Of a stretch of DNA of 64,000 nucleotides, positions 45,268 to 58,500 are shown one piece after another. The DNA comes from Steromphala cineraria. Taxonomy: Eukaryota > Mollusca > Gastropoda > Trochida > Trochidae. Under the pieces are notes generated by a model that searched no databases, was not told where the DNA came from, and saw nothing but the letters and a program-made list of their open reading frames with translations. Position 1 is the stretch's first letter, and the number at the start of each line of letters is the position of its first letter. The stretch covers positions 106,001-170,000 of the forward strand of contig OU744728.1 in NCBI GenBank assembly GCA_916613615.1, read 5' to 3'. Position numbers and translations under genes: made by a program.

Positions 45268-46092
45268 ACAAGTATTTGTCACAAAGGTGACAAGATCCCC
45301 CGCCGCAAATTGATGTTAACAACAAGAAGCGGGACGGACGTACGGAGCGGAAAACTTTGTCCCCCATGAAGACTCAAGGTTAATGGGTTCATGAGATATG
45401 GCGCTAACAACATTTTCAAAACTGGTCAAAGTCTCGCCGGGACCTTGAAAATGAGGTCAAGGTCACCGAAAACTTTTCAGGTTTGTGTATTCCCCAGATG
45501 AAGACTGGTACCAAGTTTGAAGATTCTAGGTTGAGCGGTTCATTAGATATCCTGCTAACAACATTTTCAAAACTGGTCGAAGTCTCGCTGTGACCTTGAA
45601 AATGAGGTCATGGTCATCGAAAACTTTTCAGGTCTGCGTATTCCCAAGATGCAGACTGGTACCAAGTTTGAAGATTCTAGGTTGAGCAGTTCATTAGATA
45701 TCGCACTAACAACATTTTCAAAACTGGTCATGGTCTCGCCGTGACCTTGAAAATGAGGTCAAGATCACCGAAAACTGTTCAGGTCTGCGTATTTCCCAGA
45801 TGAAGACTGGTACCAAGTTTGAAGATTCTAGGTTGAGCAGTTCATTAGATATTGCGCTAACAACATTTTCAAAACTGGTCAAAGTCTCGCTGTGACCTTG
45901 AAAATGAGGTCAAGGTCACCGAAAACTGTTCAGGTCTGCGTATTCCCCAGATGAAGACTGGTACCAATTTTGAAGATTCTAGGTTGAGCGGTTCATTAGA
46001 TATCGCGCTAACAAGAAGCGGGACAGACGGACGGACGGACGTACGGAGCTGAATACTATATCCCCCGCTTCACGCTAAACGCTGCGGGGGAT
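45268..46092 (+). mobile_element. Helentron-like (pearl/HINE-type) element, opposite orientation to the copies around the LINE
   Basis: It starts with ACAAGTATTTGTCAC and the palindrome with AAGGTGAC, then GATCCCCCGCCGCAAATTG. About four copies of the 151 bp unit follow, then GACGGACGGACGGACGTACGG, and it ends with the hairpin CCCCCGC...GCGGGGGAT at 46092. It is the reverse complement of the family at 9539-10504 and fixes both boundaries. It lies between MTRFR and MPHOSPH9. Confidence 0.7.
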
Positions 46093-46968
46093 AAAAACAA
46101 TTAACAAAATTGTTATTAAATTTGAATTCATTCTTGCATCCTAAAAACAACTCAACGGGTACTGGCTGGCGATGAGTTTTCGCCACGGAACAGTTATCGC
46201 CATCACCTCACTGTAAGGCATTTGAGAAATTGAAAATCTTTCACATCCAATCCTTCTATTTTTTCATAAAAGGACCTCTCCCACTTTCAAATTATTACCA
46301 AACATAAAATTAACCAAAAGAAATTCATTTTCCATATGCTAGTAAGCTAAATTTAGCACATAGAAAACAATAAAACGGGGAAGCCATGTGATGTGTTGAT
46401 ATCTTATAATATATTCACACACAAAATTAATCAATGTAATATGGTCCTGACTATATTTATGATACAGAAATATTTCAATTGTATTTATAATGGAAAATAG
46501 TTTTAGAATAATTTTCCTCGGAATATAATCGTAGACAAAACTGGGCCACTTTACTGCATAGCGGGTTACTTGACTTCACTCACAGCCACGGCTTGTATAT
46601 ATGAAGAAAAAATCAAATAACAAAAAATACAGCAGAAATATGCCTACAATAAATAAAGGGTGCTTGAGATAGTTTTCTATTCAATAATTATTTATTTCGC
46701 CACAATATTTCACCAAAACTTGGTTCTCCTCGATATACCACTTGGATGCGGTCAGATCGACTCTGGTGCTTGTCACGGACAATCGGCTGGTTGGCCTTTC
46801 GGGGGAAGGTTAAAATCAAATCAGATTGGTAAATATAAATAATTCTTCGTTCAAAAGGATATGATATTTCAGTTCCACTGACATTTTGCAAGAAATCGGA
46901 AATTAAATTAAATTTTGTTAACTGATACCACATGTTGGTGAAAACGGTTAGGTGCTACGAAAGTCAGT
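46093..46968. other. non-coding intergenic
   Basis: AT-rich spacer with no supported feature. Confidence 0.4.
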
Positions 46969-47087
46969 ATTGGTCCGTTGTTTTTTTCCTGGCAGGGCGC
47001 GCCCTAATCAAGTAATCTGAGGAAAGTCAGTATTGGCCCGTTGTTTTTTTCCTGGCAGGGCGTGCCCTAATCAAGTATTCTGAGGAA
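46969..47087. repeat. ~66 bp direct duplication with a GGCGYGCC palindrome
   Basis: Two adjacent copies share GAAAGTCAGTATTGG, CCGTTGTTTTTTTCCTGGCA and CCCTAATCAAGTA. They differ mainly at GGGCGCGCCC against GGGCGTGCCC, a CpG-decay type change. Confidence 0.8.
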
Positions 47088-47439
47088 TAGTTAATTATTA
47101 ACTTAATATATTGAATATTTAATATTTTTTTCATGATACGATGTGAAATTAGAAACGAAAACGTAAAAAACAATGGCGATAGCTGTCCGCAAGCCAGTAT
47201 ATCATTTAGTTTTAATAGAAAGTGACAAAAATCGTTAAAATTTCATAGTTTTTACCAGGAAAAGTTTGTACTATTTTAAAAAGCTATTTATCCAAAATTT
47301 TCTATTTTCTCAGCATCTGATCATCTCTTTGCAATCATTTTGTGTTGAAGGCCATCTTAAATATTACATATAGCTCGTTAAATAGAATCTAGAAATTATC
47401 AGACAACGATAAACACTTTATGAAGCCTTGAAGGATGAT

Positions 47440-47560
47440 GGTCACTCTTGCCGAGTGGTGTTGCTACAAGCTGAAAATAAAACCGGAAGTAGAGTAAGTG
47501 GCTAGACATGAACGGAAGTCAAGGTGTCGTTATTTGTTCTAAGTGATCGTCGTCCTTTTA
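47440..47560 (+). promoter_or_regulatory. candidate MPHOSPH9/MTRFR divergent promoter and 5' UTR donor
   Basis: Two ETS-family (GABPA-like) motifs, CCGGAAGT at 47483-47490 and ACGGAAGT at 47512-47519, are about 30 bases apart. A good donor AGA|GTAAGTGG lies at 47493/47494 on the plus strand and could end the MPHOSPH9 5' UTR exon. ETS sites are common in divergent promoters of mitochondrial genes. Start sites are inferred. Confidence 0.4.
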
Positions 47561-49288
47561 ATATAAATTAGATGATATAATCCGTAATAAATATTTGCCT
47601 CAAAATATGTTGATAATATTGCTATCGTATCATATTTTCTGATGATAATACCTAAACATTAATGTTTTGGATTGTTTTACGACATTACTCGCCACTAATG
47701 TTGACCCCGCCGCATCTGTGCGCAAGTATCAACAGGAAATTGTGTGGATTTGGAGCGTTTACGTTTATCTCTGGAATTTCAAAACTGATTTTAATTTACC
47801 AAACTCGAAGGATACATGATTACCGGACCCGTTTGCATTATTTGTAAGTCCTGTCTTATTTGAATCGTGACACTTATCTTAAAGTTTTATTCTTAAAATT
47901 TTCTCAATCGCAAAAATTATTTGTTTTTACTTTGTAGATCCTCATTTTTAGTGTCAACAGCATCGAGTTTGATGTTTTACGTATCTGCCGTTTCTACAAC
48001 TTTTCACTTTACTTTTGTATCATGAATTATTGCAGTGATTCGTTTTTATTTGTATATCTTTATTCAAGAGATTCCACAAGAATGACTATAGTGGTGAGAT
48101 GCAATCTCCTGGGAGTATGCAAGATAATGGGAGATTGTTCTCCATTGAGAGACTGCTACTCACTAGCTGTTGCTATGTGGTAAAGCTGTCAATGTCGGGA
48201 GGGATTACTGACAATACACAGTTAATGCAGTGGAAAACAGAATGAATTACAAGCTTTCATTCCAAACAACCGGAGTATTCTTAGATTAGCTCCTTTTTAT
48301 GTTTTTACTATTGACTTTCTCACCCTTGTCAGGGATCAAGATTGATTATCTCTCTAGAATCAGTGGATCAATGTGCTTTAACATGTTAGGATATATATAA
48401 GTTGCAGTTGTATCACTGTTAAATTTGACTGTTAGGTATGATTTAAGTAAGGTCAAAGTATTTCCGTACGTATAACAGCATTTGTTTTAAACTTTATGAT
48501 TTTGTAGTTTCTGACAAGCTTTCCTGTAAGTTTTTTTCAATTGAGATTTATTTAGTTTTCATAGGTATATCTAATAATCACATATTAAAATTCAAAGCAT
48601 TCATATATATATATTTATATTTTCAAATGATGAAGGCAGTAGAATGAGTCATGAGTTAACAACTTAACATTGCCTCTGAGATCGTTCTTCAGTCAATTAC
48701 TCCAACAAAGTTATGGTTTTCAGAGTAATGGAACAGTTTTAGGTAGTAAATTAGGAGACTTAATATGTGTTACTGTTAGTTATGATTTTTTAAAAGTTAA
48801 ACATATTTGCCATGATAAATAATTGGTAATTGACATAATTTGACTGATATTCTTTTTCAGAGAGTAGGACAAATAATTATTGGTCGGTAGGGTTCCCTGA
48901 AGCACAATATTTTTTTGTTTTGGCTTAAGAATAAACTTAAGAAAACTTAAAGAAGCAGTTATTTACCAATGACTTGTAAAAAATAGGTTGAAGATACATT
49001 TCAAATGAAGCTGATCACCAAATAGGATATATTGAAGAACTAACCAAGGTTGAATAAGTTGACATGCCTGGTTCCTTGTCTCAGACGACAGTAGACGAGT
49101 TGATGTTAATTTGTCCCATAACCAAACAACAGGCATTAAGTATTTTGCCTTAAGAATAATCGACAAACTTAATTTCACTTTGAGAGATGTGAGATATAGA
49201 ACAATAATGTGAAATTCATTTGAATAACGTATATCCTTTCTTTTCTTACAAAACAAATCAATGATTGTAAGAAGGAAGACAAAAGACA
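47561..49288. other. non-coding, presumed first intron of MPHOSPH9
   Basis: AT-rich with a short (TA)n run near 48606-48620. No exon with supporting homology is seen. Confidence 0.4.
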
Positions 49289-49452
49289 GATGAACAACTT
49301 CTTTATTTCCACAGTAGTGACTTCTTACTAGAAATTCTTATAACGTATTCAATTATGTTTTTTGAAAACAGTAAAAGAATGCATGATGTTTAAAAACAGT
49401 AAAAATAATCTATACCAAAACATCACAACTGAAAATGAAAAAGTTGTTCATC
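49289..49452. repeat. MITE related to the 29674-29799 element
   Basis: The left end GATGAACAACTTCTTTATTT matches the intron 2 MITE of NUDT6 exactly. The right end GTTGTTCATC is its inverse. The inner sequence differs, so these are diverged or deleted members of one family. The open frame that appears to extend MPHOSPH9 upstream begins in this repeat and is not coding. Confidence 0.65.
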
Positions 49453-49545
49453 AAAAGAATTTCTTATGTCATCCTTATGCCACCAACTTCTAAAATATCA
49501 CTCAAGCAGTTCATAAATGATCTTAACTGTGTTACAGAGCTGGTA

Positions 49546-52500
49546 ATGGACGGGACAGAGTCTGCGAGTGGAGGGGAGGAGAGGGATGCAGCAGCAGACG
49601 ACGGTACCTCCCTAGCCAGGCCAGACCCTCAGCAGGACCAGGACTCGTTGACAGGGGTGGGGGTGGGAGAAGGAGGAGGGGCGGGGGGAGAAGGGGGGGA
49701 AGGAAAAGGAGCGGGTGGGGACATCACGCTGGAGAGACCAATAACTCCAGGTCAGGATGCTGAGCCAGAGGACCACACCCTGGAACTGATTGCGAAGTAT
49801 ATTGGGGTGGGAGCTGGAGACCTGCAGGTTGATAGGGAGGCTGGGCAAGAGCAGGATGCTGCCCAGAAACAAGATGTGAAAGAGCAGGAGCAGCATCTAG
49901 AAGTCAAGGGACAGGAACATGAACCTGCTCAGGAACAGCAACAGGATGTGAAGAAACAGACATTGAATGAAGAGGAACAGGAGGTGCTGCAAGGAAGTGA
50001 ACATGGGTCCGACGGTGAGCAACAATTGAGAAGAGAAGAATTGGAACAAATTATGAATGAAGAGCAAGTTTCTGAGAAGCAGAAGAAAACAGAGGTAAAT
50101 GATGTGTCTGATGTCAAGGCAGAAGGTTCTGATGAAGCAAGGACGGAATCTCCAAAGAGCAGAGATTCTCCCTCAGTGGGACAAGAGTCTTGTGATCAGG
50201 ACGGGGAACCAGAACAAAGAGAGAACGGTCTTGGCCTTGATATACAAGATCTTGAAGAATCCAAGAATAATGAACAGGACACAACAGATCCTGCTGCTGT
50301 GATGCTGGAACCAGTCTCGCCCTTCTCCTCACCAGAGACGAAAGTGTCCGGGGTGATCAGTGATCCAGGGGACTCATTCGGATCTCCTTACTGCGACACG
50401 GGTAAAAGTGATCAGGAGACAGATGGAGAGAACAATGTGGTCGCTCAAAACCTTGTGAAAGAAGTCCTAAGCAAGGCTCTAATGATGAACAGTGACAGTG
50501 ACACTTCCCTGAAGTCTGACTCTGACCTGGATGGAGTGGCACCAGAAGAAGACCCAAGACCTGACGGTGCTGCAGACTTCACCGATGATGGGAGGGACGG
50601 TGATGGAGACTCGCCTTCCAAGGGAAGCCCGTCTGCCTCCCAGACAGAAGTTGATGTTCCCACTCACAGAGGGGAACTTGGTGATGGTAATGGAGAAGCT
50701 GAACTAGGTGAAAACAGAGTCTCCAAGAGAGATGGTTTTGATGAAAGCAGCCCAGAAGCTGAACAAGTGATAGAGATGAGAGTGGTGGAGTATGTTGATG
50801 ATGATGATGATGATGATGGTGAGTTTGATGCAGAGGGAGAAGAGAACATCAAGCCTGTTGGGCCGGGCTCTCCTCATCCTGAGTATCCTATGAACTATGG
50901 CAACTACAAGGTCTGTCGGCAGGTGGCTCCAGGGGTTAAGGAGTGTCTTATCTTGGAAACAGGCGAGTTTGTGAAATATGACCGGAAGAAGAAAAGAAGT
51001 ACCAGTTCTCTGTCTCCCACTACATCACCCAGGAAGTCTGATGAAGAGAGTGTCCGGAGATCTCTGAGTGAAAGCTCTGCTGGTTCACCAAAATCTGACA
51101 CAGAAGGGGAGAAAAAAGCATTCAAAATTATGAAGACACCACCAGTAGCAATTAGCACAGGATTCATCAAGCCTGAGGACGATCAGGAACCATCCCCTCG
51201 TCCTCAGACCAATGAGCTGGATAAAGGTAGCAATGAGGAATTGGAATTAAGAGCGGATCTTCAACAAGAGAGTGGAACCAAGGATGAAGGAGACGCAAGA
51301 CAAGACATACAGGATGACACTCAGGAAGGCTCAGGGGCAGAGGCAGAGCAGATTTCAGATGTCCTTGAGACGTCTCCAGAAGAAGTGAGATCAGAAAGCA
51401 AGATGGACAAATTCAGGGAATCACAAGAGCAAGAGCTCTCCAAAAACACAACTAAGGGAATCCTGAAGAACAATGACTCACAGTACCAGTCTGGTGTGGT
51501 GGGAGCCGGGAGTCCTGTGTCTTCCAACAAACCGCCCATGTCTCCAAGAAACCATAGAACTCAGGACCAGAGGGGGTATCGGTCCCCACCGAGACGGCAC
51601 CAGGATGATGTCGGGAGATCTTACGAGACGTTTGAGCAGAGTCAGGGATCCTTTACATCCGACTACGGAGGGAGTTTGAGTGGGTCCTACCTTACTGGGA
51701 GACCCCAGACCACAGACCCCAGGGTCTATCAGTCCATGCCATCGCTAGTCTCTGGGAGGGTGGAACACAGACACATTTATCAGCCAGAAGTGGTCACTTC
51801 TCCACCCAATTCAGGCCCTGTGCCTGGCTACAACACCATGCAGGATCATCAGGTTGGTTCTTGAACTGTTTTATATCTGTAGTGTCAGTGTATTTGGTTT
51901 GCTGAACACTAGAATAGGAAATTGCAAAGATTTGATTTGGAATGATGTCAATTACCTTCAAAGCTAAATACTTTCACTTAAAGTGTGATTTCAATATTTA
52001 TTTGATAGTTAGTTAAGTGGAGATTGTCCATTCAGGTTTCAACATCTATATGACAACTAGTTTTCCATTCAGAAGAACGATGACAATGGAGTTTTTTAAA
52101 ATGTGTGATTCTAACAACAGTAATGTTATCTGCAGGTGTCGTGGCTGAAGATGTTCAAGCTGCTGGAGGAGGAGCACCGGGGTGAACTACGAGCCCAGTA
52201 CAGCGAGCACCAGCGCATGATCCAGGACATTCAGGACCAGATGGAGAGAGAGCTGCGCAAACAGCAGACCAGCATCAAGCAGAGACTAGACTCCCATCGA
52301 CAGATCCTCAGTGACTCCTCTCCCCGGGCTGATAGGGTGCTCGCTGGTCTCGCTGCGGATGACTTTAGGTAAGGATTATACTAGTCTGGTATGTAGGCCC
52401 CTAGTATTCAGTTGATAAGGGGTTTGTTTACTTCCTTAACCAACTCTCACCCTGTGCATATAGGGTGCTCTCAAGTCATGTTTGAAACAAGTAAAGATCA

Positions 52501-55500
52501 TACTAGTCTGGTATGTAGGCCCTAATTATTCAAGTACCTCAGATGTTGGTGGTCTTCTCTGAAGATGAGCTATGTTTCAATATCTAAATAAACTTAAGTC
52601 TCCTACCACCCTCGCACTGCACTGATAGGGAACTCAGTGGTATCGTTTCAGCCAAGGTCAGGTACCTCATTTGATAAAAATAAGAGGCTTTACACAAGTC
52701 CTACAAGCCAAATTGGAAAGTAAACAGCAAGTGGCAGGCGTGCAGACACTATTTCAAACGCTGGTATGCAGACAATTTAATTTTATGAGGTGAAGATCTT
52801 TGCTGATGCTTTAAAATGAGTCGGTTAATTCAGTTTATCAGATCTATAAGGACACTGGAGCATAGGTCTGTTTGTCAGTCATATGTTGATACATCTGTCA
52901 ATAACTGATACTTTGGACTTCACAAAATCTGCACCATAGCTTGCAGGGGCATTGTCTATTTTAATGTCTACTTCAGGAAACCCTCTAGTGAGTTGCGAAG
53001 TCGTCTGGTGGACTACAGCTCTGGTGATTCCGGAGATGGAGAGGAACAGGATCATCCTTACATCAGTCCTCATAGGTCAAGGTCATCTGAGATCAGGCAG
53101 ACGTCATCGCTGCGATCGCCCGTCAGACAGCGGCCATCTTACACCGACCAGGATAATGAGGAGTATTTAGGACGTCCTTCAGCATCACTTCCTGTTCGAA
53201 GGTCACTGGAGCGCGACTTTGATACTCCAGTTCGAATGTCAGAAAGAGGCCACGTATCCATGGAAAGCAGTTACGTATCTCCCAGGAGGTCAGGGGTATA
53301 TGGAGATGCGAGTGTGTCTCGGTTGAGATCTGACGTCCCTGATGACCGTCTGCTGAGAGGGGGTGTGTACAGCAGTCCGATGCCCATCTCTAAGAGCAAG
53401 CATGTCAGTCGGGTAGGTGCCGTCTTTGACCAATCAGCTTTCAGTATGACTAAACTTTGTTCTTTTCTAAGGAATAATAAATTGAAAATATTCCATCCAA
53501 ATCAGTCTTAGATCAAGCTGTAAAGTTGTGTGTTCTGATGAAAGTTCAGTCAACCAATCACAAGACGTTTGGTACCAGAAGCTAGGGACAGGTAACTCCT
53601 GTGAACAGGTCTACATGATTGCAGCCATCCTTATGTCATATGTTGATGGATAAGTTTTGACTGAAGTTCACTGGTATTCAGACTTCACGGAGAGAAACCC
53701 ATCTAACTACTTTGTATCCAAGTAGAGTATTATAAAACTTTTTTCCTCAGAACAAGGTCAATGTGTTGATGGATACTTTTGACACCTTTCAGTCCACATC
53801 TTCAATAGCCCGGCAATCCTTCACTGAAAGTCACAGATCCACCTCACCACCTCTACATGACACCAGCCACGCCACTGACCGCCCGTTTGACGTCCGTCCC
53901 CGTAGAGACATGTCATGGAGGGGAGATAACTCTGAACTTGTGACAGAATCATTGCAGGATGACAGCAACTTGTCCATGAGGTGAGAAAATGACTGTATCC
54001 TTAGCCTGTAGAACCCAACATATTCAGTGGTTGCCTTAATTGTTCTCATTGAGCTATCCTGGTACATCTATCAGTATATTTATCCACAGAGCAACAATGC
54101 CCTAATCTTTAAGGCTTCATGCCTGGTATTGTTGTTAAATAATAAATAGCAAATGAAATGTTTTGAGTTCCATTGCATAATGTTTATTGGCTGAAAAGTT
54201 ATATACATAAAGAGCAATGCTGTCAGAATTGCAAGGCAATAAGCCTTATAGCAGCTAATATACACTGATATTCATTTTGTGTCCATGAGACATCTCTCAC
54301 CAGGCTGTATCACCATCACTGGTTGGTTAATCCTTGTTGTTGTCCACCAATCAGCTGCAGCGTACCAGTGGTTGATACTAGCACCAGTTATGACTCCCAT
54401 AAACCTTCAATAGTGGCTTCTAGCTTATTTTTTATGATCTTCATATGTCCCATATGACAACCGCCCTAACAGGTGGCGAAACGTAACGCATTAAATTCAA
54501 AAATGAATACCTGTGTTTGTCTATCTGTTGGATGGTTCCCCCCCTTTAAATTTTATAACCATTAGTCTACCATCCCGCATCCTTTAGTGGATCCGGACAG
54601 ATAACGCAGAAACGTCAACCGCCTTCTCATACCGAGGAAAACGCCTAGAGACCAGTTCATATGTCCAAGTACAAGAGTGAATCTACAAGAAGTTATCTTA
54701 ATTCAATATGGTTATGATCACAATATATGAAATGCCCTCCTGGGTCCTGTTCCACAAAACACTTACAATCAATCGTAAATATGGAATCTACAATCGATTT
54801 TAATTAATGTCAAAAGCATGGGCTACAATCGATCATAACTTTACAATTGCTTTGTGGGGCGGTAAACCTGGTTTCTAGGTTATTTATCAGTACTCATGTC
54901 CAGTATTTATGTCTTCAGTTGAAAATGAACCTGTGATAGTGATCCTAGTTTACGATGAATGTTTTCTTTACACCAGTACGAGAGTGAACCTACGAGAGAA
55001 ACACGCCAAGCACTTGTCAGACCTGCGAGAATATTATGAGACAGAGATGGCCGAGCTCCGTGCAGCGTTGAGTGCGGCACAACCTGCGGGGGAGTCTGCT
55101 CACGAGAGGATGGTGCAGGAAGAGAATCAGGCACTACGACACCGCTGTCAGGAGCTCGACGATCAACTCCATGATAGCAAAGTGTGAGATGATAATAATA
55201 ATCGCAATGTATTCTTAAAGGGGCATTAGCACAATGTTTTAAAAAAACCATATTATCTCACCAAAACTTAAATATAAGTTACCAATTGCAATGAAATTCT
55301 TCTTAATCAAAGAAGCAACTCTAAAACAGTTCACAACATCAAATGAATGATCTATTTACACAAAAATGGCCATCAGATGATACATATGGCATAAGGTAAT
55401 GTTAATTTGAAAAAAGAATATCAAAATAAAATTTCTTACAAATTTGCGTCTGCCCCTGTTATTGTCTCCCTTTGTCCAGGACTGTTTATCTGCGAATTCC

Positions 55501-58500
55501 TCAATGATCAATTTCACTATAAGAATAGAGATAGATTCATTCTTGCATGAAATGTTCAGAAATCTCTGTAATGTCACTGGGTCTTGTTATTTTGCCTGCA
55601 TTACTGTCACTTGATGTTGAAAGATGTAAACAACATTTCGATATATTGAGTGGCTACAAATGCATGTTGATGGGACCAACTTTCAACTGCAAACCGTCAG
55701 CGTGAAGAAATCCTGTGTACATTTCATTCTGATACTTCAAGTCATCAAGTGCTCTCAAATTTCATCCATAGTAGAGTTTTTGTAATAATGCCATAATATC
55801 ATATTATACTTCTCGACCCAGATTTACGAAGCTCTGCGATTGTTATAAGTATCATACATTAACCTTGACATAAGACTGTCTTAATTTGCACTGAGAGCGC
55901 TTCCAATATCTAGTAACTAATTTTGATGCTGATTTTGATGCTGTTTGCAGGAGGAATCGCGATCTGGAACAGAAGCTTCAAGGTCTGGAGATCAGAGCTG
56001 TAAGTACCGTTAGGTCCTGACTGTACAGACATTTTACCATACAAATCATATCACTATACTCATTAATGATACAATTCCATTTTCTATTTTAATTATAAAA
56101 ATTTCAATATATATATTTATTGTTTAGTCTTTTTTTTACTCATTTTCTGTACAAGGCAGGAAGTTAAGGTAAAATTTGTACTACTGTTTGGTGATTTGTA
56201 AAACATGTACTAACAGGTGATTTTTACTACCGATTAACGACTTGTGACATTATTAGTTGATTTATGATTTGAAAACAGATTGCTGATTTGAAATACTTGG
56301 ATGTTTTTACCAGATTGAGATTATCATTTGCCCAGTCACTGTTATAATGTCTTTTTATCAGAATGATTACTCAGCTCGTTACGACGAGTCCCAGAGGTCG
56401 GTGATGGCGCTGAAAGGTCGCGTGGATGAACTTCACCTCTACATTAAGGACAAAGACAATCTGTGTGCTGACCTTGAAGTCAAGGTCAAGAAGCAGGGCA
56501 AGGCACTTCAGGACGCCTACAAGGTAAATTATCCTACCTCATGTAGGAATCTCGATCTCTGATTGGTCGACGTGACCCTGGATAAATACTGATATCACCC
56601 TCTTGAATTCTTGAGTCCAAGCGCTTACGCAGTTTTCTTACTCTTACTCTTTCTGTACAGTAGTAGTCCAGTCAATCTAAGGTTTGACCTAGAACAAATT
56701 GCAAAAGAAACGTTTTTTGCTGGAAATGTAAGATTAATACTAGTTAAACAACATATCAAAAATGTAGAAAAATGTAAATGGTGCAACATTGATTTTTTTA
56801 ACTTTAAATTAATTAACAAACAAGCGCAAAGACAATGTCCCGTGAAGGCCTCCGTAGACGCAAAGGGAGACAACTCGCAATATCAACAACGAAGATTGAC
56901 GTTGACCTTGCTCACGAAAAATTGAAAATCAAGCCTAGTTCATCGAAATGGAATCATTTCCACAGTGAGTATATGACTGTTTACATGTCTAAGCATGAGA
57001 TAACGAACGCAATACATAAAAACTATAATGAAATTTTGAAGATATAATTATTTTAGAATCTGTGGAGACGCTTGAATGACGTCAGCATTCCTTGCTATTC
57101 AGGTACTGTTTTTATGCTTCTTTGCCGTATTTAATCATCTTGGCAAAGCTTTCTGTTATGAAACGTCATTCAATATCAGTAAATCCAAAAAAAGACGTTT
57201 AATTATTTGAATGGGCATTCATAACAGTCTCCCCATTTCAAGGATTTTTAAACGTATGGAAACCTTTTCGGGTCATCTACATTTTATGTTTTATCCCATT
57301 TTTTGCGACAAAATAGCTCCTTGCGTCGATATGACGATAAATGCAAAGGTTTTTCTTATTGTTAACTTATTGTTTTCTACTTTGGTTTATGTTTTTTCAC
57401 TCTATTCATATCTGTACCAATTTATATAGCTCTAATGTCAGTGGAATATGTGATTGAACCACTAAATGATGTCTGAGAATGAAACTTCAAATACATATGT
57501 GTGTACAGCTACTGTTGCATTTGTGTTTATACTCAATTGAGTTAAATATAGATTTACACAAATGAGCACATTACTATATTAACTAAAATAATATGAAAGC
57601 CATTTTCACTGAAATTCGGTTTTTATTTTTTTTAGTTGAACCATCATGGATGTCTGTGTCATCTGTAACACATCACTTACGAATGGACAGAAGACGGTTG
57701 TACTACGGGAGAAAGGAAGTTGTGGCATAAATAAAGCCAGTGCCTTACGAAAAGACAATATCATAACAAAACCAGGACAGTCTGTTCATCTTGATTGCCG
57801 TCAGCAATATTGTAACAAAAATGTTATTGTCAAAGATCTGAAGAAAGAATGCAAGTTAAATGACTCATCTATCTCTCATCCAACACTTCGATCAGAACAA
57901 CCTGTGTTTCAGTTCAGCGAACATTGTCTTTTTTGTGCAAATTCAGCGAAGATAAGTGGGAAGAAGAGAGGATATGATGTTTTCCCGGTTAGAACCAGTG
58001 ATTTCCAGAGAACAGTTCGTCAAATCTGCATTGATCGTGGCGATGACTGGTCGCAGAAAGTGATCTCTAGGATTGACTTTGCCAATGATTTACATGCAGC
58101 AGATGCAGTATATCATCAAGTATGTAACATCAACTTCCGCACAGGTAAACAGATTCCTCTGTCATTTCAACCTCATGATGCATCATCGCCTGGAAGACCA
58201 AAAGATAACCTGAGGGAAATCACATTTTTGAAAGTGATTGACTATCTATCAGAAAATGACAATGAGCAGAACACAGTCAGTGATCTTGTTCAGAAAATGA
58301 AGGAGTTTGGCTGCAGTGATCCGTACAGCGTTAAGTACATGAGAAAGAAGATAGAAGAACATTTTGGAAAGGATGTCATTATTACAAACATCAATGGGAA
58401 ATCAAGTGTTGTGACATTCAAGAAGACTGCTTCAGCAGTTCTGACTGAGTTTTATGATTCTCCAAAACAGAATGACTGTGAAGAGGAAAAATTAAGAATG

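Noticed and set aside
49435..49545. Upstream extension of the MPHOSPH9 first coding exon
   Set aside because: It begins inside a MITE end and precedes a good acceptor (TGTGTTACAG at 49528-49537); the ATG at 49546 is preferred.
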